This document shows, one piece after another, positions 18,418 to 29,108 of a stretch of DNA of 64,000 nt. This DNA comes from Chloroflexota bacterium. GTDB lineage: Bacteria; Chloroflexota; Anaerolineae; Aggregatilineales; Phototrophicaceae. Under the pieces are notes generated by a model. That model was not told the origin of the DNA. It worked only from the letters and a program-made list of their open reading frames with translations, and did not search any database. The stretch covers positions 55,330 through 119,329 of the forward strand of contig JAPOYS010000148.1 of assembly GCA_026706455.1 (NCBI GenBank), read 5' to 3'. The position numbers and the translations under genes are program-made. Numbering within the stretch: the first letter of the stretch is position 1; the number at the start of each line of letters is the position of its first letter.

Positions 18418-20418
18418 TCAGATATTCGGGCTTGAGCTCGCCGGAACGCCGTCGTAGACATCTTGCCGCAGCCAGAGGATGAGGCCCTCCTCCCGCGCTA
18501 TGCCGCCGCGCAAGCGACCTTGCGACCACCAGGCGGGCAGATCCCACAATCCCAAATCGGTCAGCGACCAGCTTCGACGCACAGCGAAACGCTGACCGAC
18601 ATAATCGCCGTCAAGCGAGGTGGGCGGGGCCTCATCGTGCGCCATTAGTACGATTCGCGCGCCAGCCGCCTCTTCAGCCGTGTTTACAAAGCGGACGTTG
18701 GGAAAGTCGCGCAAGAGCCAGGCGACGACGCCGTCCTTCTGAATGACGCCATTTTCATCCGGCACGATATGGATCTCGAGCGTAGGAAAGCCTGAAGCCT
18801 CGCGATCGGCCAATTCAAAAAGCGTCTCGCGCAGCAGATATGCGTCCTCGGTGATGCCGCGTTGGCGCCATAGGTTTCCTGGTTTCGCCGCTTCAAAGAC
18901 GGCCCCCCGCCAGGCGCCGCCGATGCCCGAGAGCAGCGTCAGCCAAAGGAAGCCGAGACCGATGCCCTGCAGGCACGTGCCTACTCCCCAAAAATTGGCG
19001 GTAAGCAGAAATAGTATGAGCGCGCTGATCGCTGTCATCGCCAGGAGCCCCAATCCGTGAAGAAGCTGCGTTTGCGTCGGCTCGAACAGCGCGGCGACGA
19101 AGTCGCGGAAACCCAAGCCGGCTGGCAGCGCGAGCATGAGCCGCGCGATCTGCATGAACTGCACGGACAGGACAATCAGAAACGCAAATACACCGGCGGA
19201 AATCGCCCACTTTACCCAACGGTAGCGCGTAGAATACAGCGCGCCTTCCTCAACATCGGTGTCGTTCTGGCTCCAGAGAATGACCACCCGTCGATCGACC
19301 ATGAGCTGCGTGATGCCGTAACTCGCCAGCATCGTCAGTGGAAAGACGACCCACATCGCATCGGTCGGTCGAGCGCCGGGAAGCAGCAGCAGCGCGAGCG
19401 CGCCAATCGCGGCCCAGGCTGCGGCAAAGCGGTCGATGTAGGTGACATCGCCTTTTTTCCAGAGCAGCCAGGCGCCGCCGAGCGCGTAGATTATCAGCAG
19501 GGGCTCATAGGTCAGCAGGGCGACGAAACCCAGTCGCGCGCCGTCAAGCGCGTCGCTCTGGGTCAAACCGCTGATCGCCTGCTCAAGCAACTGGCTCACT
19601 GTGCGCAAGCCGGCTGGATTCAACATCATCATGGTGGCGGTAATGGCGATTATCAGAAGGGGCGCCAATGCGGCGCCGGCGTAGGGAAAGTCGCGCAGGC
19701 GTTTGACCGCTAGCTGCAAGATGTCATCGCCGGGCAATTCCAACCGTTGCGGGGCGCTTAGCGCGGTGCGCCATACCGCCAGCCAGCCAGCCGCCAGCAA
19801 GATCAGCAGCAGCGGGATGCCGGATGGGCTCGACAGCAGGAGCATAAAGGTGACGCAGGCAATCGCCCAGCAGGCGTCGCCCGTTCGCCGAGAATACCAG
19901 TAGCGCCGAATCAGCCAGATGGCCAAGACGGCGAATAGAATCATGAATGCGCCGCCATCAGCCGCGCGCGCGGCGACGATTGGCGTGGTCAGGCATGAGA
20001 GCAGCGCGGTCCAGATGAGAGTCCTCGTCCGGCTCTGCCGCTCGCGGAATAGGAGCGGCGTAAAAGCCAGCGCCGCGCCGGCCAAAGCCGCGCCAATGCG
20101 CGCCGTGAATTCACTCGCGCCAAGCAGCGAAAACGCGGCTACCTGCGCACCATAGGTCAGCGGGCTGCTCGACACCCGGTATTCGCCCGGCACAGAGTCA
20201 TCAATCGTATGCAAGGCGTGCAGCGCTGATCTCGCTTCAAAGTCCGATATCGGGACCGTGTCCAGTTCGCTCACGCGCAGCAGCGAAGCGATCAAGAAGA
20301 GCGCGATGTAAGCCAGCGCCTCGATTGAAACGGAAGGCTGAGATGCCGCTGCGCCCACGCTTTCTGACGCCGCGGCCGGGTTCGGGTTGGTTCGCGTCCA
20401 GCGTATGTTTGCTGCCAA
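18418..20418 (-). CDS. PMT/GT39-like polytopic membrane protein (putative GT-C glycosyltransferase)
   Basis: 666 aa, many TMs, DxE motif in first loop (VPISDFEARSALHALHTID). Confidence 0.7.
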   Translation of the reverse strand: MAANIRWTRTNPNPAAASESVGAAASQPSVSIEALAYIALFLIASLLRVSELDTVPISDFEARSALHALHTIDDSVPGEYRVSSSPLTYGAQVAAFSLLGASEFTARIGAALAGAALAFTPLLFRERQSRTRTLIWTALLSCLTTPIVAARAADGGAFMILFAVLAIWLIRRYWYSRRTGDACWAIACVTFMLLLSSPSGIPLLLILLAAGWLAVWRTALSAPQRLELPGDDILQLAVKRLRDFPYAGAALAPLLIIAITATMMMLNPAGLRTVSQLLEQAISGLTQSDALDGARLGFVALLTYEPLLIIYALGGAWLLWKKGDVTYIDRFAAAWAAIGALALLLLPGARPTDAMWVVFPLTMLASYGITQLMVDRRVVILWSQNDTDVEEGALYSTRYRWVKWAISAGVFAFLIVLSVQFMQIARLMLALPAGLGFRDFVAALFEPTQTQLLHGLGLLAMTAISALILFLLTANFWGVGTCLQGIGLGFLWLTLLSGIGGAWRGAVFEAAKPGNLWRQRGITEDAYLLRETLFELADREASGFPTLEIHIVPDENGVIQKDGVVAWLLRDFPNVRFVNTAEEAAGARIVLMAHDEAPPTSLDGDYVGQRFAVRRSWSLTDLGLWDLPAWWSQGRLRGGIAREEGLILWLRQDVYDGVPASSSPNI

Positions 20419-20473
20419 GGTAATTATGGTTACCTGCTCTCAATAAATTGCGCGATTTGACGGCAGCAATGCC

Positions 20474-23188
20474 TCAGTCGCGAGCGGTGCTATAGATGCG
20501 GGAACGCCCGGCTTGGCACACGACGGGCAATTGATCAGCGAATTTCTCTTCGCCAAATTCGCCGTATTTCTGCCGTTCCGATGCTCCGTAGAGAATATAG
20601 TCGATTTCGTAGCGTTCGATGAGTTCGTCGATGTCGCGCATTTCAGCGGCTGTATAAAGCCGCTTCAAGTCCTGGCTGCGCGTTCCCGCGATGGCGGCAT
20701 AGGTATCGCCGCGCCATTGTCTTTCGTGATTTTCCCAACCCAGCACAATGGGTATCCCGGCGAGGGTTCCAACCCGGCCGTATTCAATGCGATAGGGCTC
20801 GCCGACGGCTTCAGCCACCACGGTCTTGGCGCGCCCTACCAAGTCGCTCAAGCAGCCTATGACACGTTGATCGTCGGCCTGCAGCAGGTCCTGCGCGCCA
20901 TCAAGCGTCAAGGGCTCCATGATGGTCACAGCTTCCGCCTCAAACTGTACAATGCCAGCATGTCTAGCTCGGATCAAGTCCTCTTCCGCGGCGTCTCTCA
21001 AGTCGCCTTTAGAGTACAGTATACTGCCTGGCTCCACTTTTTCGCCTTCGGCAACGCGGCGAATGGCGTTCTCCCATTCGGCGGGCGGCGCCTGGCGGCG
21101 AGCCGAGGCGGCTTGCAGACGCCCCGTTTCGATGGTGGCGCGGTGATACACAGCTTCGATGCTGTAAAGCAGCCCGGCGCCGGCGCTTAGGAACAGTATG
21201 ATGGCGAATCCCAGACGGAGCAAAGGATGCGGCCGGGGCTGGCTGCGATCGGCCATGATGCTGTACGTGGCGTAAGCGGCCGCGATGCTCCAAAGCACCC
21301 ATGCCTGGAAATAGAACTTAAAGACGGTATTGATGCGCACGCCGAAATTGTCCTTCAAATAAAGGAACTCGGGGAATAATGCCAATACCAGACCCATGCC
21401 AATCAGGAGCAAGGCGAAGCCGGTCTTCAGCGGGAACGTTATCCAGGTGACAGCCACTTCGCCATCGGCGTAATTCCGGCCCGCGCCCGGGAAGAGCCGC
21501 GCCAGCGCAATTGCTATGCCCAGCAGCAGAAGGACAGAAGTCAAACCAAAGTCGATACGCCGCTGCAATAGCGAAGCAAGCAGGTCACCGCCAAGCGCTG
21601 TCATGTTCGGATCGCGAATGGCGATCGCGCCGCCAAGCAAAGTCATCAAGCCAGCCAGAGCCAGCAAAAGCGCCAATGCCGCCAGCAGCGCAAAGCGCCA
21701 GTTCAGCCGGCGTGACGATCGGCCGCGCCAAGCTTCCACAATTAGAAAAGCGCCAATTATGGCTGGCAGCGGACCGAACATAATGAAGAATTGCCGAAAG
21801 GGCGTCGGATGCAAAATATTGGGCAGCAGGCCGCCCGCCTGCGAACGGAAGCCGACGAAATAGGGCAGGTAAGCGACGAGCGCGACCAGGGCGAGCGACG
21901 TGCCAAAACGGGCGAGCGCCAGCCAGTCGGACAGCGCCAGTTTGCCGCGGCCGCCCATCGCAAGCCGGCGAAGCGCTTCCGCGCCGACCAGACCGCAGAG
22001 ATAGATGGGACCGTCCCAGGCATTAAGAAACATCAGTCCGCCAACAGCCAGGCTATAGAGGACGACTTCGCTACCTGCCGGCGCTCGCCGCAGCAGCGCA
22101 AGATTTAGCATCAAGCCGATGACCATCACGGCAAAGGGAAACGCGAGCACGTGCGGGTGATTATCGCCAAGGATGAAGCTGAAAGCCGGGAACTCGCCGA
22201 TTGGCTGCGTGCCGATTGGATTGCCGCTCAAATCATAATCTGTGATGACGCGGCTGGCGCGGAACCACCACCAGTAATCCCAATTGGCTGAATGCAGCGA
22301 CAGGCTGCCGCGCGGGTCTTGAACATACGCGCCGTCGCTGAATCGCGAGCGCTCCTGCGTGCCCCAATAGTCCAGATAGGCTGCGCTCGCCGTGCGCGAC
22401 TGAAATGGCGCTTCGACCAGGATGTATTGGAAATTGCCGACCAGAACAGTCAGCGTCATCGCCAGCAAGCCCGTGGCGATGCCCGCTCGGCATGAGTCTC
22501 TTTGGGCGCCCGGCGCAAGCGAATCACGGTTCCGCGAGCGAACCAAATTGCAGGCGACGCCAAAGGCGGTCAAACCGGTCAACGCGAAAAGCGAGGCGAC
22601 CGTCAGGTTGAAGCCGACTGTGCTCGCTAAGCCGCTCAGTGTAGCCAGCGCGGACCACATGATGTAGCCCATGTAGTAATAGCTGATGGCGTAACCGGAC
22701 ATCCAGGGGTCGTCAGGCGGGAAGGCGCTGCTGCGCTGCGCTGCGCTGAAGAAAGCCAGCTCCATGGGTTTCTCGGTGCCGACAATGTCATTCTGATGGG
22801 CGCGGAATAACACCCAGCCGATGAAGAGCGTGAGGAAAAGCAGTTCAGAGGCGATAACTATCAAGCGGTTCTCGCGCCACCAGCTGGCGAGTTCATCGCC
22901 CTCCCCGTAGCGTTGATGAATCAGGAGCGCCACGATGAAGAGCAAGAGCCACGATAGTATGATGCTCCCGGCCGAATTGTCGAGAAACCCGAAACTGGCC
23001 AACAGCCAAAAGATGAAGGTGACTAGCAGCAAACCCAAGGCGCGCGCCATGGTGTAGCCCCGGTCTGGCAGACCGCGCAGCAACCGGAGGCAGAGGGGGA
23101 AAGCGGCCGCCCCGGCCAGCGTGATCCAAAGCCACCAGGCGATGACAAATAGTCCCTCGCGCCCGAGCCAGTCCAGCAGCAAGGTCAT
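20474..23188 (-). CDS. DUF2298/TIGR03662 (Chlor_Arch_YYY) membrane protein
   Basis: 904 aa; GTEKPMELAFFSAAQRSSAFPPDDPWMSGYAISYYYMGYIMWSALA and GDNHPHVLAFPF; C-terminal DIDELIERYEIDYILYGASERQKYG. Confidence 0.85.
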   Translation of the reverse strand: MTLLLDWLGREGLFVIAWWLWITLAGAAAFPLCLRLLRGLPDRGYTMARALGLLLVTFIFWLLASFGFLDNSAGSIILSWLLLFIVALLIHQRYGEGDELASWWRENRLIVIASELLFLTLFIGWVLFRAHQNDIVGTEKPMELAFFSAAQRSSAFPPDDPWMSGYAISYYYMGYIMWSALATLSGLASTVGFNLTVASLFALTGLTAFGVACNLVRSRNRDSLAPGAQRDSCRAGIATGLLAMTLTVLVGNFQYILVEAPFQSRTASAAYLDYWGTQERSRFSDGAYVQDPRGSLSLHSANWDYWWWFRASRVITDYDLSGNPIGTQPIGEFPAFSFILGDNHPHVLAFPFAVMVIGLMLNLALLRRAPAGSEVVLYSLAVGGLMFLNAWDGPIYLCGLVGAEALRRLAMGGRGKLALSDWLALARFGTSLALVALVAYLPYFVGFRSQAGGLLPNILHPTPFRQFFIMFGPLPAIIGAFLIVEAWRGRSSRRLNWRFALLAALALLLALAGLMTLLGGAIAIRDPNMTALGGDLLASLLQRRIDFGLTSVLLLLGIAIALARLFPGAGRNYADGEVAVTWITFPLKTGFALLLIGMGLVLALFPEFLYLKDNFGVRINTVFKFYFQAWVLWSIAAAYATYSIMADRSQPRPHPLLRLGFAIILFLSAGAGLLYSIEAVYHRATIETGRLQAASARRQAPPAEWENAIRRVAEGEKVEPGSILYSKGDLRDAAEEDLIRARHAGIVQFEAEAVTIMEPLTLDGAQDLLQADDQRVIGCLSDLVGRAKTVVAEAVGEPYRIEYGRVGTLAGIPIVLGWENHERQWRGDTYAAIAGTRSQDLKRLYTAAEMRDIDELIERYEIDYILYGASERQKYGEFGEEKFADQLPVVCQAGRSRIYSTARD

Positions 23189-26100
23189 CGGAAGCGCTCC
23201 ACCAGATGCGCGAAGACGGCGGCTTCATTGACCTGGTAGATTGTCCCGCCATCAATTGCGTAGGCGATTTCGAGCAAATCGTCTTCTACCATAAGGTCAA
23301 ACTTCGCCAGCCCCTCAGCCGTCGACTGCGCTTCTTCCAGCCCGCTTCTGATTATGTACTTGATATCGAAGTGATGGATGATGTCGACAGCGATATCGAT
23401 ATTCGCTGTATTGTAGAACTGCAGGATATTCTTTTCACGCTGATCGACCCAACTGGGCAGGGGATGAAATGTCCGCTGCTGCCGCTGATGGAAATTCCAG
23501 CCGAGCACCGACGGCAGACCCGTGTTGATCGCGATGCGACCATTCCACTGATATTCGCTCGGCCGCCGCCGCCCCTCAATTATCACAGGCGAACCGCTGA
23601 TATTTTCTTGCAACCAGCGAATCAGCCGATGATCCACGGAGAGATCAAGCGCCGCCCCCAAGCCATTATGCGGCGAGCTTTCAAAATAGGTCGCCTGTTT
23701 CATATAATCGAGGCCGTTCAAGGTCAAGGGGGTGTCAGGCGCCATGCGATCGAAAGAGCGCCCCCTGGTTCCGGCCAAGGGAAATAAGCCGGCGACAAAC
23801 AGCAAGAGAAGACAGGGGGCATACCATAGGATGCGCCAGGTCTTATTGAAGCCTGCGGACGCGCGCAGCAGGCAAGCGAAGGCGACGCCGCCGGCCACGC
23901 TTAGCAGCAGCCACACCTGCATATAAAACTTGAAGACCGTATTTTGCCGGCCGATATCGCCGCCGATAACAATGATTTCGACGCCGAGCGTCAGCGCCAG
24001 CGCCAAGCCCGCCAGCGCCAGGATATAACGCATGGCGAGCGACTGCCCGGTTCGGAAAAACAAGAGTGCGATCCAGAGCGCCAAGGGTATGACGATTACA
24101 GCGACCTGGTTGCCCGCCAGCGCCAGGACAACCGACAGCAGACAGAATACGAGGTAGAGGCCCGCTATCGCTCTTAGCTTCATGCGGCTGTCAAGCAGCG
24201 CTTTCACAGGCATCGTGCGCAGCCACAGCGCCGTATCCCATAGCAGCAGCGAAAGGATCAAAAACAGAAAGAGGCCGTGAATGTCAAAGTAGGCCCAGAG
24301 CGGCGTCTGGCCGCCGTCCCATAGTCTCACGCTATTGTATGTCGCTGCGTACCAGGACGTGTAGGGCAGCGCAAAGGCAAGATTGAGCAGCATAAATCCG
24401 CCCAACTGAGCGACAAGCTCCAGCGCGGAGGCCCGCGAGAGCCAGCATCGCATTGCGATGACATGAACGATGAACGCGGCAGCGGCGATGAGCAGCAGGG
24501 GAATGGCAGCCAAGACGCCGCCCAAGCTGGCTGCTGGGCTGGCATAGCTTCCACCGACTGCGGGAATCAAGACCGATAGGAGGGCGCTCCCGGCGAGCAG
24601 CGCGCCAATCATCCCGGCGTAAACCTTCGGCTGCGGAAGCGGGCGGAAGGTTTTATGCCAGCGAATCCACCAGCGGTAGGCGAGCCCGAACATGACCAGC
24701 AGAGTCATCGTGGGCCAATCCCAGGTATTGGTCGCTTGCAGCAGGCCGACAGTCAAGGCGCCCAGCGCCAGCGCCAGCAGTTTTTCGAGCGGGCGGCTTT
24801 GATCGCGCTCCGCTTGCGCCAGGGCGTTAAACAGAAAAACTACGGTTAGTAAAATCAGGGGCATGCTGATCATGTGGGCGTGCAGATCGCCATAGAGAAA
24901 GGTGAAGAACGGCATTTCGGTGATTGCGCCGCCAGCGACGCCCGGCGTCTCCGCCAGGACGCGCGAGGGACCCCAATACCAGCGTTCGCTGCCGATTGGC
25001 AATTGCTCGCCCTGCATGGCGCGCCCAATTCCTCCCAGCAATCCGCCGACGAGCGACAGAGAATTGTCAATCTCGTAACGGAGGTTGTCCAGCGGATGCC
25101 AGGCTTTGGCTCTCTCAGCCAATTGGGCGCGGACCTCTGGCGGCGCTTCCATGCCGTTCTCGGTCATGTATTCGTCAACCAAGAATTGCTCCAAGCCCTG
25201 CGGTCTTTGGTAGCCGCCCAAGGCGGCGACTCCGTGGCCCAGCACGCGCGGCGTATCGAGGTTTCCAAGGGCGATGCAAAGCACGAGCGCCATGATTCCC
25301 GCGACCCAAGGATCGCCGAGCTTATGTCGGCCAGCCAGTTGGGACTCCGGTCCCCGATCGCGCGTCTTGCGCCAATGGGACATGATGTTGTAGGCGGCTG
25401 AGAATGCACCCAAACCAGTCAGACTGAAGATCGTCGGAATCATTAGATTATAGGCGAAAGCCGGGACGACTCCGAGCAAGAGAACCGGCGCCCCCAGCAG
25501 CACGTAGCCGAAGTAATAATAGTTGATGAAACCGCCGGCGAACCAGGGATCGATTGGCGGGAAGGTGGTGCTGCGCAAAACGCCATTCAGATAGGCGAAG
25601 TCCATCGGCTTCTCGCCGCCTTTGTAAGGATGCCATAGGTCCGGGTTGGTCAGGCGTATGCAAATCATAAGCAGAAACGCGGCGATGCCTATCAACTCAA
25701 TCCAGGCGAGGCGCTTCCAGTTGCCGCGCAGGAAAGCTGCGAGGCCTTGCCGATTTCGATAGCCCAAAGCCGCGCTCAGTAAGGCAAGCAGCGCCAGCGC
25801 TAACAGGACCCCGCCCTGCGACCACAGCGGAATCTTCAAGCTGGAGAGAGACCAAGCCAACCATGCCACCAGCAGCATTGCGATCAGTTTGCAGACCGCG
25901 TAGCCGCCATCAGCCAATGCCGGGAACAGCGAGAAAACGAGTGGAAAAGCCAGGGCGCCGAATACAAATAATGTTGCATACCAAACGACTACGCCGACAG
26001 CTTGATTCGTATTGATAAGGCTGTCGCTGAAGAAGCGCTCCGACCAGGTCCCGCCCGCCGCTTGCCGCTCGTATTCTTCTGGCGTAAAGGTCAGCGCGGT

Positions 26101-29034
26101 GGGAACCGGATCGGCCTCGACTGAACTCCAGTAAAAGACGCCGAGCAACTGCGCTTCTTCGTCCGAGGCGGGCAATTCGTGAAACTGCTTGCGCGAAACT
26201 TTGGAGAGCGCCGCTTCCACTGCTGCGCGCGAATAGTCAGTTGATTTTCGAAAGATGAATACGGCCGGATGATCATAGACATGAAAGGCTTCGTCGGCTT
26301 CCAATTCGTTTAACCAGGCGGGCGAATTGTAGATCGGCAGATGCTGGTCGGACACGCGCCAAGGACCCAATTCGAATGTTTCATCGAAGACCGCAATCAG
26401 GTCGTATCCCAACTCGCCGGCAAACAGCGTTTCATAGTAGAGGGTCGTCAGAGGCCAGCGCATGAGATTGCGCGTTTCAGAATCGTAAAAGCGATTGCTG
26501 GCGATCGTCAGGTAATCGCCTATATCAAGCGTGCGCAGGATATCTTCGTGCTTCACCTGATTGTCGACGGGATAGGACATGATCTGGTCTTGCGCGTTAA
26601 CCAGCCGGAAATCAGCCTGCGTGCGTTTGCAGTCCCGCGAATTGACCAGGCCGGAAGGCGGATCGTCCGCCAGCGTCAGGTCGTCCGGCAACTCGCAAGT
26701 TCGGATGCCGGTGGCGCGATTGTCCCAAGCCCCTTCCGTTAGCACGACGGATCCGGAGCCGAATACATCGCCGCTTCCCGCCGCGACGAGCGCTTCAAAC
26801 TCGTACGTTTGACCCTTCTCTAGCTGCAGCGGCGCGCGAAAGGGAATCGTATAGGCGGAGCCGAGCGGATGGTCGTCGCGAGTGAGATTGGCGCGCAGCG
26901 TCGCCTGCGCCATCGGCTCTTGCGCGCCGTCCGCATACACGCTGATGACGACTTCCTCCGGCGCCTCGTCGCCCAAGGGATCGCCAAGGTGTGGCGCGAA
27001 TACGCTCAGAACCGGCCCGCTCGCCGGCGCCTTGAATTTGACGCGCGTCGGCTCGCCTTCATAATATCGCGTCGCGCGATCATAGGGCGCGCCCTGTAGC
27101 TCGGGCGACTCAAGTCCCGTATCGACCATTGCGATATTGATCAGCGGCACCGTGTCGGCGGCGCCATCGATCTTCATGGCGAAATCGCCCGGCACGCGTT
27201 CAAAGATGTAACGCGAAGCCTGCACCAGCGTCGTCTGATGGCGGTAGATATTCGAGTGCATCAGCCCCCAGATCAGCGCGAAGCCAACTGAGAAGGCGAT
27301 CAAAATTGCCGGGCGGCGCCGATTCAAGGGCGGCAGCAAAGCGCTGCCGACGAGCGCCAGTCCGATCAAAAGAGCGCTCAAGGCCGTGGCGTCGGATCTG
27401 CCGTTGGCAATCTGGTAGATGCCGACGCCGGCGAAAACCGCGCCGAGAGCCGCCAAGAGCCATGCTGTGATCGGCCGACTTGAACCGTGACATCGGGCGT
27501 AACGAAAGAGTTCACAAAGACACCAGCCCGCTAGAACCGCCAAAGCGCCATAGAGCGGCAGGTAGTAGCGCATGGTCATCGTCCAGAGCCGGCTCATCCA
27601 AAGCAAGTAGCCGCCTATCCAGACAACGAGGGCGAGGAGTTCGGTCGCTCCGGCTCGGTTTCGCGCGAGGCGAACAGTCGACCACATCCAACCGAACCAA
27701 CCGAGCAGGCCAAAGCTCAATCCCATGCCCCAGAACAGAAAGTCCTTTGTGAGATAGACAAGCGGCGACCGAGCCAGCCATTGCCAGTTTGGCGGCGAAT
27801 CTTGCAAGCCGCCGACGCCGCGGCTAACTTCCGCCAGATTGGCGAACCAGCGTTCGTTCGGCAAGAGCCCGAAGAATCCGGGTCCCATAAAGGCATAGGG
27901 ATTGAAGATGCGAAAAGCCAGAAACGCGCCCAGACCGGCCAATAGCAGACCGGCCAGTTGGCGGGTGATGATGGCGGCGCGTTCGCTCTGGCTGAGGCGG
28001 GAGTCAAGCGCGGGCATCGCTTGCGCGGCTGCGGATAAGATGATGATGCCGGCTAGCGGCGCCAGGTTGATGCGGCTGGCGACCGCTGTGCCGCAGGCGA
28101 CGCCGAACAGCAGATAGGCTGGCAAAGGTCCGCGCTGCTGCGCCCGAACGGCGAAATACAGCGCCAGGACGACGAAGAAGGCCGCCATCGCATTGACCGT
28201 GCCGAAGTGCGCCTTTTGAATTGCGAGAGGCGCCGCGGCGTAAAAGGCAGCCGCGAGCAATCCGCTCCAGCGTCCGTTGATCCGAGCGCCAAGCGCGAAG
28301 ACCATGAGTATGCTAAGGATATCAAATGTCATCGATAGCCCGCGCCAGACCAGATGGCCGCCCTGGAAATCAAAGACTGGCAGCCCCGCTTCGGTCGCCG
28401 CGCGGACAATCTCGCTGGCGTAATGCGCAAGCAGCAAGGGAAAGGTGCCGTAGACGTAGAATCCGTGCCCGGCATTGTGTGGATTGAGGGGAGAGCAGCG
28501 CGCGTCAAAATATCCGCCCTTACCGCCCGAGGCTGGGTAAAGATAGTGACAGCGCAAGGACTGAAGGTCGACAGACGAAAGCGAGTCCGTCCGCTGAACG
28601 CTTTCATCATGCGCAGGAACGATGTAAGCGTCAACAAGCAGCGCGTCAACATGGCGCTCAAGCAGGGCTGCTTCGGCAATGCTGTAGCCGTCAAAGACGC
28701 GCGCCTTTTCGCGACCCACGACCCAGTCGGCCGCCTCCGCGGCAAAGGAATCGCGTACGACGCCCAGTCGAGCGGCTGGCTGAATGCGGAGCTCGCCGCC
28801 GCTGCGTAACGTATTCGAATCGCTCAATGCAAGGATCTGCTGTTCTGGAAAGTGAGCGTCATCGGCTGTAAATGAATTGCCGCCGCCGATGTTTGGCAAG
28901 ACGAGCAGCGTAAGAAACAGTTCATCCGGGTGCGTATGGGAGAAGTCATCCCAGTTCTGACCGACGAAACGCAGAGCGCTGCCGTAGATTAAGATGCCAG
29001 CCAGCAGTAAAGTTGAGAGTAGGTTCTTCCGCAT
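23185..29034 (-). CDS. Giant fusion: N-terminal PMT-like GT-C domain plus C-terminal DUF2298/YYY domain
   Basis: 1949 aa. N-half has THPDELFLTLLVLPNI and a PMT-like TM region. C-half has GGEKPMDFAYLNGVLRSTTFPPIDPWFAGGFINYYYFGYVLLG and YGDLHAHMISMPLILL, paralogous to the 20474-23188 protein. Stop overlaps the next start by 4 bp. Confidence 0.85.
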   Translation of the reverse strand: MRKNLLSTLLLAGILIYGSALRFVGQNWDDFSHTHPDELFLTLLVLPNIGGGNSFTADDAHFPEQQILALSDSNTLRSGGELRIQPAARLGVVRDSFAAEAADWVVGREKARVFDGYSIAEAALLERHVDALLVDAYIVPAHDESVQRTDSLSSVDLQSLRCHYLYPASGGKGGYFDARCSPLNPHNAGHGFYVYGTFPLLLAHYASEIVRAATEAGLPVFDFQGGHLVWRGLSMTFDILSILMVFALGARINGRWSGLLAAAFYAAAPLAIQKAHFGTVNAMAAFFVVLALYFAVRAQQRGPLPAYLLFGVACGTAVASRINLAPLAGIIILSAAAQAMPALDSRLSQSERAAIITRQLAGLLLAGLGAFLAFRIFNPYAFMGPGFFGLLPNERWFANLAEVSRGVGGLQDSPPNWQWLARSPLVYLTKDFLFWGMGLSFGLLGWFGWMWSTVRLARNRAGATELLALVVWIGGYLLWMSRLWTMTMRYYLPLYGALAVLAGWCLCELFRYARCHGSSRPITAWLLAALGAVFAGVGIYQIANGRSDATALSALLIGLALVGSALLPPLNRRRPAILIAFSVGFALIWGLMHSNIYRHQTTLVQASRYIFERVPGDFAMKIDGAADTVPLINIAMVDTGLESPELQGAPYDRATRYYEGEPTRVKFKAPASGPVLSVFAPHLGDPLGDEAPEEVVISVYADGAQEPMAQATLRANLTRDDHPLGSAYTIPFRAPLQLEKGQTYEFEALVAAGSGDVFGSGSVVLTEGAWDNRATGIRTCELPDDLTLADDPPSGLVNSRDCKRTQADFRLVNAQDQIMSYPVDNQVKHEDILRTLDIGDYLTIASNRFYDSETRNLMRWPLTTLYYETLFAGELGYDLIAVFDETFELGPWRVSDQHLPIYNSPAWLNELEADEAFHVYDHPAVFIFRKSTDYSRAAVEAALSKVSRKQFHELPASDEEAQLLGVFYWSSVEADPVPTALTFTPEEYERQAAGGTWSERFFSDSLINTNQAVGVVVWYATLFVFGALAFPLVFSLFPALADGGYAVCKLIAMLLVAWLAWSLSSLKIPLWSQGGVLLALALLALLSAALGYRNRQGLAAFLRGNWKRLAWIELIGIAAFLLMICIRLTNPDLWHPYKGGEKPMDFAYLNGVLRSTTFPPIDPWFAGGFINYYYFGYVLLGAPVLLLGVVPAFAYNLMIPTIFSLTGLGAFSAAYNIMSHWRKTRDRGPESQLAGRHKLGDPWVAGIMALVLCIALGNLDTPRVLGHGVAALGGYQRPQGLEQFLVDEYMTENGMEAPPEVRAQLAERAKAWHPLDNLRYEIDNSLSLVGGLLGGIGRAMQGEQLPIGSERWYWGPSRVLAETPGVAGGAITEMPFFTFLYGDLHAHMISMPLILLTVVFLFNALAQAERDQSRPLEKLLALALGALTVGLLQATNTWDWPTMTLLVMFGLAYRWWIRWHKTFRPLPQPKVYAGMIGALLAGSALLSVLIPAVGGSYASPAASLGGVLAAIPLLLIAAAAFIVHVIAMRCWLSRASALELVAQLGGFMLLNLAFALPYTSWYAATYNSVRLWDGGQTPLWAYFDIHGLFLFLILSLLLWDTALWLRTMPVKALLDSRMKLRAIAGLYLVFCLLSVVLALAGNQVAVIVIPLALWIALLFFRTGQSLAMRYILALAGLALALTLGVEIIVIGGDIGRQNTVFKFYMQVWLLLSVAGGVAFACLLRASAGFNKTWRILWYAPCLLLLFVAGLFPLAGTRGRSFDRMAPDTPLTLNGLDYMKQATYFESSPHNGLGAALDLSVDHRLIRWLQENISGSPVIIEGRRRPSEYQWNGRIAINTGLPSVLGWNFHQRQQRTFHPLPSWVDQREKNILQFYNTANIDIAVDIIHHFDIKYIIRSGLEEAQSTAEGLAKFDLMVEDDLLEIAYAIDGGTIYQVNEAAVFAHLVERFR

Positions 29035-29108
29035 ACCTTGGCGTCTTACTCGCTTAGTCCGCGCCGGTTCAACAATGGCTATGCCCGATGCAATCGCGCG
29101 CGGCCAGT

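Noticed and set aside
22727-22750. Short (GCGCT)n-like tandem repeat
   Set aside because: Inside the DUF2298 coding region, encodes ordinary residues (SAAQRSSA); likely codon-bias coincidence.
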